Assembly: GCA_013388745.1 (NCBI GenBank)
Contig: JACAER010000042.1
Location: 101,539-165,538 of the forward strand
Direction of reading: 5' to 3'
DNA length: 64,000 nt
From: Chloroflexota bacterium
GTDB taxonomy: Bacteria; Chloroflexota; Anaerolineae; Aggregatilineales; Phototrophicaceae
How positions within the stretch are numbered: position 1 is the first letter of the stretch; every line of letters begins with the position of its first letter. The notes under the pieces were generated by a model. It ran no database searches. It worked only from the letters and a program-made list of their open reading frames with translations, and was not told where the DNA came from. Positions 17,740 through 26,104 of the stretch are shown here, one piece after another. Position numbers and translations under genes: made by a program.

Positions 17740-19227
17740 TCAGGGCGTCGTGCCGCGCAGCGGGCGCCACTCCGGCAGCAGGTAATTGATAGTCTCGGGC
17801 ACAGGCAGCAGCAGATAAATATCGACATAACGCGACCACGAGACCCAATCGGCGTCGCTGTAACCGAGATCCACCCAATAGGGGCTGCTGCGTTCCGACC
17901 CGGTGTCGGCGGCGATTCCCTGCCCATAGCCCGGTACATATAACAGCGTATCGAAGGGGATAATGTCGGTATCGACGCCGATGATGCCGCGCTGCAACAG
18001 CCGCCCGGTGGCAGTGATATTGTCGCCGCCGAGCGCCGCCGGATGGTAGCTGGTGGCATAGACGCGGAAGGTGCGCCAGTACGACACAGGCCCATTGGGT
18101 GTGTCGATCGTGCGGATGACGATGTTCGTGCCATAAGCAACGATGGCATTCTGCGGCGCGCGTATGACACGATCTTCTTCAGTCACGCGGCTGACTTCGA
18201 TACCGTTTTCGTAGCGCACACGCACGCTGCTCTGGCGCAAACCGCTTTGCCCGCTCTGCACGATGCTGCGCGTATCCAGATCGAGCGTGCTGTCGGCCTG
18301 ATACAGGGTCTCGAAAGGCACTAGTTCCTGCTGTGTCAGCACTTCTTCAGTAACGCGCATCACACGCACCACTATTCCCGGTTGCAGAGGTGTATCCTCC
18401 GCCGGGATACTGTAATCCAGACCGTTGAGCAGCACGCCTGCCGCTGTCAGCGCGTCGGCAGTAGTCGTGCCACGCGCACGGGTTTCGATAGTCATGTCAT
18501 CAGCGATGATGGTCACAGCGATGGCGCGCCTAATCTGGATTTCCAGACCATGGCTGATGAGCGTGTTGAAATCCGGGCTGACCTCATCGGCCAGATAGAC
18601 GGTGACATCGGCGGCGAACAGCGCTTCGCCTACCGTTAATTCGGCGGTACGCACCTGCTGTTCGGCGTCGCCATCCCGAATCGTCACCGAAACAGCGCGG
18701 CGGATGTCAATGCGGCGGGCGGGCACCGGCCAGAGCGCCAAATCCTGCACGGCGGCGGGCGAACCATCGATCAAGACACGATCATCGGGGTTGAGGGTGA
18801 TATTGGCCTGATTCAGGATGTCGGCAGGTGAGGCATGGGCTGTGTAGAGCGTTTGTGGGCGGCCATCGACGCTAACGACTACTACGCGCGCCGGGCTAAC
18901 GACGATACGCATCCCGCGCGTCAAACGGTTTTCGGGCGGCGGGGTGATGTTATCGCCTTCGCCCAGCACAAAACCAACTTCGCGCAGCAACCCGCTGACT
19001 GTGCGTTCACCGGTCAGCAGAGGATATTCCTGCCCATTAATCACCAGAGTCACAGGAGTCGTATTCGCCAGCAGCAGCAGCGCGATCAGCACGCCGCAGA
19101 TCAACAGCGCCAGCAGCAGCCCCCCTGTGCCCAGCAGCAGCAGCGGCAGACGGCTGGCACGCGGCGTTCTGGGTGAGCGCGCAATCGGTTGAGTATCATC
19201 GGGCTTAAAGGAGGCATCGGGACGCAT
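17740..19227 (-). CDS. Membrane-anchored DUF348/G5/3D-domain cell-wall protein (YabE/RpfB-like)
   Basis: A 495-residue protein. After a short polar N-terminus a membrane segment spans about residues 30-55 (LLLLGTGGLLLALLICGVLIALLLLAN). Four DUF348 repeats follow (VTLVINGQEYPLLTGERTVSGLLREVGF is the first), then a G5 domain (VPFETLYQADSTLD...VRYENGIEVSR) and a C-terminal 3D domain with YATSYHP, FDTLLYVPGYG and AADTG. In Gram-positive relatives this architecture belongs to wall-remodelling factors in which the 3D domain is lytic-transglycosylase-like. The Asp of ADTG is present. The start is ATG 19227 with GGGGGAT just upstream, in preference to TTG 19230. It is probably co-transcribed with the SRP RNA promoter region upstream. 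Confidence 0.85.
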   Translation of the reverse strand: MRPDASFKPDDTQPIARSPRTPRASRLPLLLLGTGGLLLALLICGVLIALLLLANTTPVTLVINGQEYPLLTGERTVSGLLREVGFVLGEGDNITPPPENRLTRGMRIVVSPARVVVVSVDGRPQTLYTAHASPADILNQANITLNPDDRVLIDGSPAAVQDLALWPVPARRIDIRRAVSVTIRDGDAEQQVRTAELTVGEALFAADVTVYLADEVSPDFNTLISHGLEIQIRRAIAVTIIADDMTIETRARGTTTADALTAAGVLLNGLDYSIPAEDTPLQPGIVVRVMRVTEEVLTQQELVPFETLYQADSTLDLDTRSIVQSGQSGLRQSSVRVRYENGIEVSRVTEEDRVIRAPQNAIVAYGTNIVIRTIDTPNGPVSYWRTFRVYATSYHPAALGGDNITATGRLLQRGIIGVDTDIIPFDTLLYVPGYGQGIAADTGSERSSPYWVDLGYSDADWVSWSRYVDIYLLLPVPETINYLLPEWRPLRGTTP

Positions 19228-19260
19228 CAATATCCCCCAACAGCAAACAAAAAGTTGTTG

Positions 19261-19380
19261 GCAGTCTACTCAGGTCAGGCACTCCTGCGGCACCCGGGAA
19301 TGACTCCTTAGTGCTGCTGGCTTCCGCCCCTGACACGGTTCGAAGATCCCGCCGCGCAGGACCCAACCTGATGAGACTGA
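19261..19380 (-). ncRNA. ffs: Signal recognition particle RNA, small bacterial type (4.5S)
   Basis: The RNA scaffold of SRP, partner of Ffh in co-translational targeting. Reading the - strand, the conserved apical domain is GTCAGG, then a GGC-GGAA-GCC stem with the GGAA tetraloop, then AGCAGC opposite, near 19306-19340. Flanking arms pair along the rod: TCCTGCG with CGCAGGA, CAGGT with ACCTG, and AGTCT (19374-19378 as AGACT on +) with AGACT (19263-19267). The length of about 118 nt fits a small SRP RNA without an Alu domain. The exact ends are inferred from the last paired bases. A good promoter lies upstream. Confidence 0.88.
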
Positions 19381-19425
19381 CAACAACCGCACATACCACA
19401 TAAACATGTGTTGTATGCAGTGAAA

Positions 19426-19454
19426 AGTGTAGCGCCGAAGTGCCTTTTTGTCAA
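19426..19454 (-). promoter_or_regulatory. Sigma70-type promoter of the SRP RNA
   Basis: On the - strand: TTGACA (19449-19454), 17-bp spacer, TACACT (19426-19431). The -35 is a perfect consensus with ideal spacing. It predicts transcription start near 19419, about 40 nt before the folded SRP RNA, and may also feed the gene ending at 17740. Confidence 0.75.
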
Positions 19455-19504
19455 ACTCAAGTGACGAAAAAACCCTAACATACGTTAAACTGAGAGTTAA
19501 AGGC

Positions 19505-19532
19505 TTGCAAAATTGGCGCTTTTGGCTATGAT
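19505..19532 (+). promoter_or_regulatory. Possible promoter of the DtxR-like regulator
   Basis: TTGCAA (19505-19510), 16-bp spacer, TATGAT (19527-19532). Just upstream are a palindromic TAAC-ATAC-GTTA (19476-19487) and two direct GTTAAA copies (19484-19489, 19496-19501). These could be an autoregulatory operator. Confidence 0.45.
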
Positions 19533-19582
19533 TTATGCTTATATTTATCTATAAAATTCAGCCGATTGATGGGAAGTAATGT

Positions 19583-20263
19583 ATGCCCAGCGCCGCAATG
19601 CAGGAATATCTCGCCGAGGCCTACCGCCTGGCGTATTACAAAAAAGACGATCGCTACATTTCCACATCGGATTTAGCGGAGGTCTTGCACGTCTCTGCGC
19701 CGGCAGTAACGCGCATGGTACAGCGTTTGAAGGAAGCGGGTTTTCTGGAACATGAGCCGTATCGCGGCATTATCCTCACGCCCAGCGGCGAACGCGAAGC
19801 GCTGATGAACATCCGCCGCCACCGGCTGGTGGAGCGCTTTCTGGTGGATGTCATGCAATTTGGCTGGCACGAAGTCCACCAGGCCGCCGACGAACTGGGG
19901 GCAACACTCAGCGAGCGGGTGGTGAACCGCATGGAAGAAATGGCCGGTTTCCCGCGCCGCTGCCCGCATGGTGAGCCAATTCCGAACGCCGCGGGGCACA
20001 TGCCGCGTGTGGTCGATCAGCCGCTCAACCACAGCAAACCGGGCAGCGATCTGGTGTTAAGCCGCGTACACACGCACGACAGCGACAAGCTGCAATATCT
20101 GGAATCGCTAGGGCTGCGACCGGGCACGCGCTTTCATCTGTTGGCACGCGCGCCGTTTAACGGGCCGTTGCAAGTCAAGGTCGGCGACAAACTGCATCAT
20201 ATCGGTTATGAGCTGGCGGGCGTGCTGCGTGTGTGCCGCGAAGACGAATTTGAACTGCTGTGA
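19583..20263 (+). CDS. DtxR/MntR-family metal-dependent transcriptional repressor
   Basis: A 226-residue cytoplasmic regulator that represses metal-uptake genes when Fe(II) or Mn(II) is bound. The winged helix occupies about residues 8-65 (YISTSDLAEVLHVSAPAVTRMVQRLKEAGFLEHEPYRGIILT). The metal-binding and dimer domain follows (HRLVERFL...GWHEVHQAADELGATLS...CPHGEPIPNA), with Cys, His and Glu residues at the usual ligand positions. A FeoA/SH3-like domain is at the C-terminus (about 150-226). The length matches three-domain members such as DtxR and IdeR. The OsmC gene starts 55 bp downstream. No metal transporter is in the window, so the targets are probably elsewhere. Confidence 0.9.
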   Translation: MPSAAMQEYLAEAYRLAYYKKDDRYISTSDLAEVLHVSAPAVTRMVQRLKEAGFLEHEPYRGIILTPSGEREALMNIRRHRLVERFLVDVMQFGWHEVHQAADELGATLSERVVNRMEEMAGFPRRCPHGEPIPNAAGHMPRVVDQPLNHSKPGSDLVLSRVHTHDSDKLQYLESLGLRPGTRFHLLARAPFNGPLQVKVGDKLHHIGYELAGVLRVCREDEFELL

Positions 20264-20318
20264 AAGGTGGGCGTAAGATTAGTCGCTTCCCGCGCATCTA
20301 AAGCAGTAGCAGGACACA

Positions 20319-20792
20319 ATGTCCTTTTTCGTCCACTATGCCGGGAAGCCCGTTATGCCAAAGACAAGCGTACATCTTGACCAGGGGCTGCGCGCCACTG
20401 CGCAAAGCCGCAATCATGTGTGGGTGGCCGACGAGCCGGTCAGCGAGGGCGGCAGCGATATTGCGCCGACGCCGATGGAAATGATGCTGGGTGCGCTGGG
20501 GTCGTGCGTTGCCATCACCATTAAACTGTATGCCCAGCGCAAAAGCTGGCCGCTGGAAGCCGTCGATGTGAACGTCGAACTCAAGCGCGTGAAAAAAGAA
20601 GAGTATCCATCCTACGATGGGCCGGCGGCCTTTGTCCACCTCATCACCAAACAGATTGCGCTGTATGGCCCACTCAGCGCGGAGCAGCGGGAACGGCTAA
20701 TGGAAATCGGCACCAAATGCCCGGTGGCGCGCGTGATTACCGATCCCTCGTTTATCACCGACGAACTGCTGGAAACCGAGCCGCAGCCATAA
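20319..20792 (+). CDS. OsmC-family peroxiredoxin-like protein
   Basis: A 157-residue OsmC/Ohr-fold protein. The central helix PTPMEMMLGALGSCVAITIKLYAQRK holds the first catalytic cysteine, and GTKCPVARVIT carries the second, the thiol pair used for organic hydroperoxide reduction in this family. VDVNVELKRVKKEEYP is the usual strand between them. ATG 20319 has AGGAC 4 nt upstream. A start at ATG 20355 (MPKTSVHLDQ) would also give a complete domain and cannot be excluded. Position next to a metal regulator suits an oxidative-stress role. A strong terminator follows the stop. Confidence 0.9.
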   Translation: MSFFVHYAGKPVMPKTSVHLDQGLRATAQSRNHVWVADEPVSEGGSDIAPTPMEMMLGALGSCVAITIKLYAQRKSWPLEAVDVNVELKRVKKEEYPSYDGPAAFVHLITKQIALYGPLSAEQRERLMEIGTKCPVARVITDPSFITDELLETEPQP

Positions 20793-20831
20793 TCAAAAAC
20801 GATTGTCCGAACAAAATAGAAACGGATAACA

Positions 20832-20866
20832 AAAAATCCCCTCTGCGACAAGGGGATTTTTGTTTT
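20832..20866. terminator. Bidirectional rho-independent terminator
   Basis: AAAAATCCCCT (20832-20842) pairs perfectly with AGGGGATTTTT (20851-20861) and is followed by GTTTTT. It serves the OsmC gene on the + strand and, through the A-run, the kinase gene on the - strand. Confidence 0.85.
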
Positions 20867-20880
20867 TGGGCGTGTGATAG

Positions 20881-23800
20881 TTACGGCGCGGGGCTGACGA
20901 TTTCGATCACCAGCGTGTAATCGCCGTCCATCTCGTTGCCATAGCTGCGCGCTTCGATGATGTATATGCCATCCATAGGCAGGACGAAGTTATCCAGGCG
21001 CGAATCGGTCACGCCATCGGCAATGTCGTCGTTTTCACCCAGAATAGTGCCATCAGGGGCGCGGATGACAAGCAGTGTGTCGAGCAGGTCGCGCGCTTCG
21101 CGTTCTTCGAGCGAAAACTCGTTGGCGGGACGATCGGCCTGTAAGCTGATGATGATGATTTGGCCGGCGCGCCCTTCAAAACGCCAGGCGTCGCGATCAC
21201 CGAGCGGGATAAAGCCGCGCTGCGTGCCGGGCTGCGCCAGCGGCGGGATAACCGTCGGCGTGGCGCTGGGCAGCGGTGTCAGCGTCAGGGTGACAGTGGG
21301 CGGGGGGGTGGCGCTGGTGCGCGTCAGGTCGATCGTCGGCGTGGCGCTGGGACTGCGCGTAGGCGCGGGGGAGGGCAGCGGGGTGCGCTGTGGCGCACGG
21401 CCTTCGGCATCGCACGGCGCCAGATTGTAACGTTCGCGTTCGGGGCATGTCAGAGTGCGCACATAACGATTGGCATTTGTCCAAGCAAGCAGCGCGTCGA
21501 GCGAATCAAGGCGCCAAAGGATGAGACTGTCGTCGTATGAGCCGGAAAGCATGGTGTGGCCATCAGGGCTGTAGGCCACCGCCGCCACCGGCTCGTTGTG
21601 CCCGGTGTAGCGGCTGATGGCTGTGCCTGTGGAAATATCCCAGCGAATCAGCGTGTTATCTGCCGACGCAGAAAGGGCCGTCTGGCCGTCGGGACTGATC
21701 GCCAGCCCGTACACGGCGGCGGTGTGCTCGCGGAAGCGGCGCACAATCGTGCCTTGCTCAACATCCCACAATACAAGCGTGGTATCGTTAGCTGCCGACA
21801 TCACAAAACGCTGGTCGGGCGTAAGGGCGACGGCGGTGATGCGGTCAATATGGCCGCCTTCGTAGGTACGGACGATTTGTGCGGATTCGACATCCCACAA
21901 GATCAGGGTTAAATCGTAGGACGACGAGATGAAACGGCGGCTATCGGGCATGAACTGCGCAGCGGTCACAGCGGCACTGTGGCCTTCGTAGCGGCGGATG
22001 GGCTGCCCGGTAGCGACATCCCACAGTATCAGCGTTGTATCGCCGGACGCGCTCAAAAATGTCCGTCCGTCGGGGCTAAATGTCACATCATTGATCCAGT
22101 CGCCATGCCCCACGCAGCGCTGTAAGACCTGTCCGAAAGTGGGCGAAGACTCATCGACATCCCAGACAATGGCGGTGGCATCGTTGGAACCGCTGACAGC
22201 GTAACGCCCATCGGGACTGAATTCTACAGTCCACACCTGAGCGCTGTGCCCGTCGCGGTTGGCGCCCAGAATAATGAGCGCCAGCCCATTGGTCATGTCC
22301 CACAGTGTCAGTGTGCCATCGGAGGAGGCTGAAAGCGCACGCTGGCCGTCGGCGCGGTAAGCGACAGCGTTGACGTCGCCGGCGGTGACAAATGTGCCAA
22401 GTTCTGCCCCGCTGTACACGTCCCACTCGATGAGATTGTGATCATAGCCGCTGGAAAGCAGATGGCTGCCATCGGGGCTGAAACTGACGGTATAGACCTT
22501 GCTGGTGTGGCCTTCGAAGCGGCGGATCAGTTCGCCGGTGTTGACATCCCACAGGATCAGCTTGCTATCTTCCGAACCGCTGACGGCAAAACGCCCGTCG
22601 GGGCTGAGCGCCACGCTCCACACCCAATCGGAATGTCCCTCAAAACGGCGTTCGATGCGCACATTCACTAAATCCCAGTAGATGACGGTGCGGTCGCTGC
22701 TGCCGGAAAGGGCGTGCAGGCCATCGGGCGCGTAGACCACACTCTGGATGGTGTTATCGTGGCCCTGGTAGCGCTGCATGACCGCGCCAGTGGTGATGTT
22801 CCACATGGTCAGCACGCCGGCTTCATCGCCGGAAAGCGCCATGCTGCCGTCGGGGCTGACGGCGACGGTTTTGAGCGGGCTGTCGCCGCCGAAACGCCGC
22901 ACCACTTCGCCGGTTTCCACTGTCCATAGGATCAGTGTGCCATCCTCCGAGGCCGAAAGCGCGCGCGCCCCGCCGGGCAGCAGCACCACCTGATTAACGG
23001 CGGCAGCGTGGCCGCGCATCTGTCGCAGCAGCGCGCCGCTGGCGATGTCCCACACGATGAGCGTGCCATCGGCAGAAGCGGACAGCGCGCGTGCGCCATC
23101 GGGCGTGATCACGATGCTGCGCACCCAATCGCTGTGCCCTTCGATTTGTTCTGTCGTAGGATCGTCCGCCGAGAACTCGCGCAGGATTTGCCTGCTGAGC
23201 AAATCCCACATAATCAGGCGGTGATCCTCGCCGCCGGTGATGGCCTGCGCGCCGTTGGGGGTGAATACGGCGCTCCAGATCGGCTCGCTGTGACCGCTGT
23301 CGTCGCTGTTGAGGCGGCGGCGGATACCAGGTGTATAGGCGGTCTCATAAAGCGCACGCTGTACCAGCGGCAGATCGAAACGCTCAGCAGAGGTCGCCAG
23401 CGCCAGCGCCAGTTCGGTGTTGTTGACACTGAGCGCTAACTGCGCGCTGGAAGCCAGCGCGAGACTCTGGGCTTCTTCGGCGTTAAGCTGCGCGACACCC
23501 TGCGCAACGGTGGCCGTGCCGGCGTTGTCCTGCGCGATACGACTCTGCGTGGCAGCGAAGCCCGTCAAGATAAAGGCGATAACCGTCGCCAGAGCCATCA
23601 CCACAACCAGCGACTGTAAAAACTGACGCGAGCGTTTTTCCAGTGCGTCTTCGCGCGCCTGACGCGCGGCTTCGGCGGCGCGCTGCGCTTCGCGTTCCGC
23701 AATGCTGGCGTTGAGATATTCCTGTTCCTCGGTATTCAACACCAGTGTAGTCTCTTTAGCCCACAACTCCAGTTGGTCAAGCCGCGCGCCGCGCGCCAGA

Positions 23801-25911
23801 AAACTGTGATCTCTGCGGGAATTTAGCCACTCCTCCGCCGCCACGGCTAGGGTGCGCTGTATACGCAAGTCCTCGCGGCTGTCCAGCAGCCATTCACGCA
23901 GACGCGCCCAGCGCCGAATCAGCGCTTCGTGGGCAACTTCGACCGTCGGCGTGCGCGTTTGCGGGTCGCTGTCGAAGGTGAGCAGGCGATATTTGCCGAA
24001 GCGCTCGATAATCTGCGCGACTGTGCCATTGATGCCGGTGCCACCCAACGAAAGCAGTTCGCTTTGCAGCACACGGCGGCGCGTGTCTTCTGCGCCTTCA
24101 CCGAGCGTCACCAGCCGCAAAAAGAGCTGGCGCGCGCCGGCTTGTCCATCCGCGTCAAGCTCACTGAAAAGCTGTTCGGCGCGGCGAGCCAGCGCCCCCA
24201 GTGTGCCACCAATCGCGCTGTAAGCTTCGAGCGTCAATTTGCGCCCCTCGCGCCGCTCGTAGAGTTCTGTCAGGGCATATTGCAGCAGGGGCAGCGCGCC
24301 CGGCTGATCGCGCACGTCGGCGATAATGGTTTCCACCAGTGTTGGCTCGATATGCAACCCAACCCGTTCGGCAGGGAGGCGGATAGCATGTTCCAGTTCT
24401 TCGGTGGTGAGCGGCAGCACAACTTCGGTTTGCTGGCGCATCAGTTCACCAAAATCGGGGTAGAGCAGCGGGCGATCATAAAAGTCGGCGCGCAAGGTGA
24501 TGATGACACGCAGGCGGCTGCGCGCTTCGCTGGTGGCGGCCAGCAGCAGCAGCATGATATGTTTGCGCTCGTCTTCTTCCTCAACCAGCGTAAAAATTTC
24601 CTCGAACTGGTCGATCAGGAGCAGCAGTTCGCCATCGGCGGGCAGAACACGGTTGACAGCCCGCGCCAGCCCGCGCTTATCTTCGCTCAACTGCGCCAGC
24701 AGGCTTTCCGGCGGGTTAACGGCTACCCGCAGCAGTGCCGCTTCCAGTTCTTCCAGTGGGTGCGCCCCCGGCAGCATTTCCACCATGAACCATTTTTGCG
24801 AATCGGGCAGCGCGCCGCCGCGCAAGGCAGGAATCACACCCGCGCGCACAACGCTGGATTTGCCGCTGCCGCTGGGCCCGACCACCGCCAGAAAGCGCGT
24901 GTTCCCCAGCCGTTGCAGCAGGCGTGTCACCAATTTTTCGCGGCCATTAAAATCGGCAGCGTCGGCCTCTTGAAAGGCGCGCAGCCCTTTGTAGGGGTTG
25001 ACGACTTCCCCCACCAGCAGGGCTTCGTCCAGCGGAGCAACACGGCGCGTGCGCGCGGGCGTTTCATCGCCCGCGGCAGGGGCTTTGAGCACATAAAGCG
25101 CACGCCGCAAATCAGCGGCCATCTCCAGCGGGTCGGCATAGCGATCCTGGGGGTTTTTGGCGGTGGCGCGCTGCACGATCTGGTTCACCATAATCGTCAG
25201 TTCAGGGCGCGTGAGTTCCAGTTCTGGCAGCGGCTCCTTGAGATGCTTGAGCATAAGGGTGGTTGGCCCGGCTTTGGGAAAAGGATGTTCGCCCGCCAGC
25301 ATTTCGTAGAGCACGATGCCCAGACTGTAAATATCGGCGCGCGCCGTGAGCGCTTCGCCCTGAATCAGTTCGGGCGAAAAATAGGCGGGCGAGCCAATGA
25401 GGGTATCGGGCTGTGTAACGTTGGCATCGCTGCGCAAATCTTTGGCGATACCAAAATCCGCCAGATAACCGTTGCCATCTTCGTCCAACAGCACATTATC
25501 CGGTTTGAGATCACGGTGAATCACGCCGTAGCGGTGCGCCGCTGAGAGCGCAGAGGCCACCTGATCAAGCAGGCGCGCAGCATGTTCGGGATCAATGGGG
25601 CCGGCGTTCATCAGCGTCCGCAGGCTGCCGCCGCGCAGATAACGCATGACCAGATAGGCGCCCTGTGGTTCGCGCCAGTAATCGTAGAGCGGCACGATAT
25701 GCAAGTGTTCAAGCCGGGCGACAAGCTGTGCCTCGGCTTCGAAGCGCCGGATGAATTCGGGATGATTAACATAGGCCGGCAAAATGGCCTTCACAGCGAC
25801 TTCCCGCCCCACTGCGGGCTGAAACGCGCGGTAGACCGCGCCAAACCCGCCCGCGCCGATGCGTTCGCGCAGTTCGTAGCCTTTAATGACCTGGCCGCTT
25901 AAGTCGTCCAT
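20881..25911 (-). CDS. Receptor-like Ser/Thr protein kinase with nSTAND NTPase, WD40 and PPC domains
   Basis: A 1676-residue membrane-spanning signalling protein. Residues 10-265 form a Hanks-type kinase: GAGGFG loop 19-24, Lys41 (VAVK), HRDLKPDN with HRD at 132-134, and DFG at 152-154. A STAND-type NTPase follows, with Walker A GPSGSGKSS near 348 and Walker B LLLLIDQFEEIF near 435. One membrane segment lies near 763-787 (SLVVVMALATVIAFILTGFAA). Beyond it are about 14 WD40 repeats (about 870-1475, two propellers), a Pro/Thr-rich linker and a C-terminal PPC-like beta domain (DRDAWRFEGRAGQIIIISLQAD). Kinase and NTPase should be cytoplasmic, with the propellers outside. The ligand is unknown. 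The gene is divergent from the aldolase gene. Confidence 0.92.
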   Translation of the reverse strand: MDDLSGQVIKGYELRERIGAGGFGAVYRAFQPAVGREVAVKAILPAYVNHPEFIRRFEAEAQLVARLEHLHIVPLYDYWREPQGAYLVMRYLRGGSLRTLMNAGPIDPEHAARLLDQVASALSAAHRYGVIHRDLKPDNVLLDEDGNGYLADFGIAKDLRSDANVTQPDTLIGSPAYFSPELIQGEALTARADIYSLGIVLYEMLAGEHPFPKAGPTTLMLKHLKEPLPELELTRPELTIMVNQIVQRATAKNPQDRYADPLEMAADLRRALYVLKAPAAGDETPARTRRVAPLDEALLVGEVVNPYKGLRAFQEADAADFNGREKLVTRLLQRLGNTRFLAVVGPSGSGKSSVVRAGVIPALRGGALPDSQKWFMVEMLPGAHPLEELEAALLRVAVNPPESLLAQLSEDKRGLARAVNRVLPADGELLLLIDQFEEIFTLVEEEDERKHIMLLLLAATSEARSRLRVIITLRADFYDRPLLYPDFGELMRQQTEVVLPLTTEELEHAIRLPAERVGLHIEPTLVETIIADVRDQPGALPLLQYALTELYERREGRKLTLEAYSAIGGTLGALARRAEQLFSELDADGQAGARQLFLRLVTLGEGAEDTRRRVLQSELLSLGGTGINGTVAQIIERFGKYRLLTFDSDPQTRTPTVEVAHEALIRRWARLREWLLDSREDLRIQRTLAVAAEEWLNSRRDHSFLARGARLDQLELWAKETTLVLNTEEQEYLNASIAEREAQRAAEAARQAREDALEKRSRQFLQSLVVVMALATVIAFILTGFAATQSRIAQDNAGTATVAQGVAQLNAEEAQSLALASSAQLALSVNNTELALALATSAERFDLPLVQRALYETAYTPGIRRRLNSDDSGHSEPIWSAVFTPNGAQAITGGEDHRLIMWDLLSRQILREFSADDPTTEQIEGHSDWVRSIVITPDGARALSASADGTLIVWDIASGALLRQMRGHAAAVNQVVLLPGGARALSASEDGTLILWTVETGEVVRRFGGDSPLKTVAVSPDGSMALSGDEAGVLTMWNITTGAVMQRYQGHDNTIQSVVYAPDGLHALSGSSDRTVIYWDLVNVRIERRFEGHSDWVWSVALSPDGRFAVSGSEDSKLILWDVNTGELIRRFEGHTSKVYTVSFSPDGSHLLSSGYDHNLIEWDVYSGAELGTFVTAGDVNAVAYRADGQRALSASSDGTLTLWDMTNGLALIILGANRDGHSAQVWTVEFSPDGRYAVSGSNDATAIVWDVDESSPTFGQVLQRCVGHGDWINDVTFSPDGRTFLSASGDTTLILWDVATGQPIRRYEGHSAAVTAAQFMPDSRRFISSSYDLTLILWDVESAQIVRTYEGGHIDRITAVALTPDQRFVMSAANDTTLVLWDVEQGTIVRRFREHTAAVYGLAISPDGQTALSASADNTLIRWDISTGTAISRYTGHNEPVAAVAYSPDGHTMLSGSYDDSLILWRLDSLDALLAWTNANRYVRTLTCPERERYNLAPCDAEGRAPQRTPLPSPAPTRSPSATPTIDLTRTSATPPPTVTLTLTPLPSATPTVIPPLAQPGTQRGFIPLGDRDAWRFEGRAGQIIIISLQADRPANEFSLEEREARDLLDTLLVIRAPDGTILGENDDIADGVTDSRLDNFVLPMDGIYIIEARSYGNEMDGDYTLVIEIVSPAP

Positions 25912-26008
25912 AATGACTCGCTGCTGGTTAATCGTTTTTCCTGGATTTAACTATACCCCATAAGGGGCAAATTAGCGGCAAAACTTAACCGAGTTTACGT
26001 TTGTCACT

Positions 26009-26045
26009 TTTCGTGGCGACACTTGTCCAGATTTACGCCACGAAA
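26009..26045. promoter_or_regulatory. Perfect 10-bp inverted repeat between kinase and aldolase genes
   Basis: TTTCGTGGCG (26009-26018) and CGCCACGAAA (26036-26045) are separated by 17 bp. It lies 98 bp from the kinase start and 60 bp from the aldolase start. The spacing suits a dimeric repressor, but it could also be an RNA hairpin in either leader. Confidence 0.45.
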
Positions 26046-26065
26046 TAGAGATAACCGCGCGGGCG

Positions 26066-26074
26066 TGTTATACT
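26066..26074 (+). promoter_or_regulatory. Extended -10 promoter element for fbaB
   Basis: TGT followed by TATACT (TATACT at 26069-26074) forms an extended -10. No -35 consensus is visible 17 bp upstream. It predicts a leader of about 24 nt containing AAGGAG. Confidence 0.5.
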
Positions 26075-26104
26075 ACACACAAAATGTTGATAAGGAGTCC
26101 CACT

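Noticed and set aside
19320..19360. GGTTCGA-like stretch suggesting a tRNA T-loop
   Set aside because: No cloverleaf can be folded around it. The surrounding sequence pairs as an SRP RNA rod with a GGAA tetraloop stem.
23929..25545. Long open frame antisense to the kinase gene, over 500 codons
   Set aside because: It is a mirror of a GC-rich coding region. Its translation is rich in His, Gln and Arg without recognisable domains, while the opposite strand has clear kinase and NTPase motifs.
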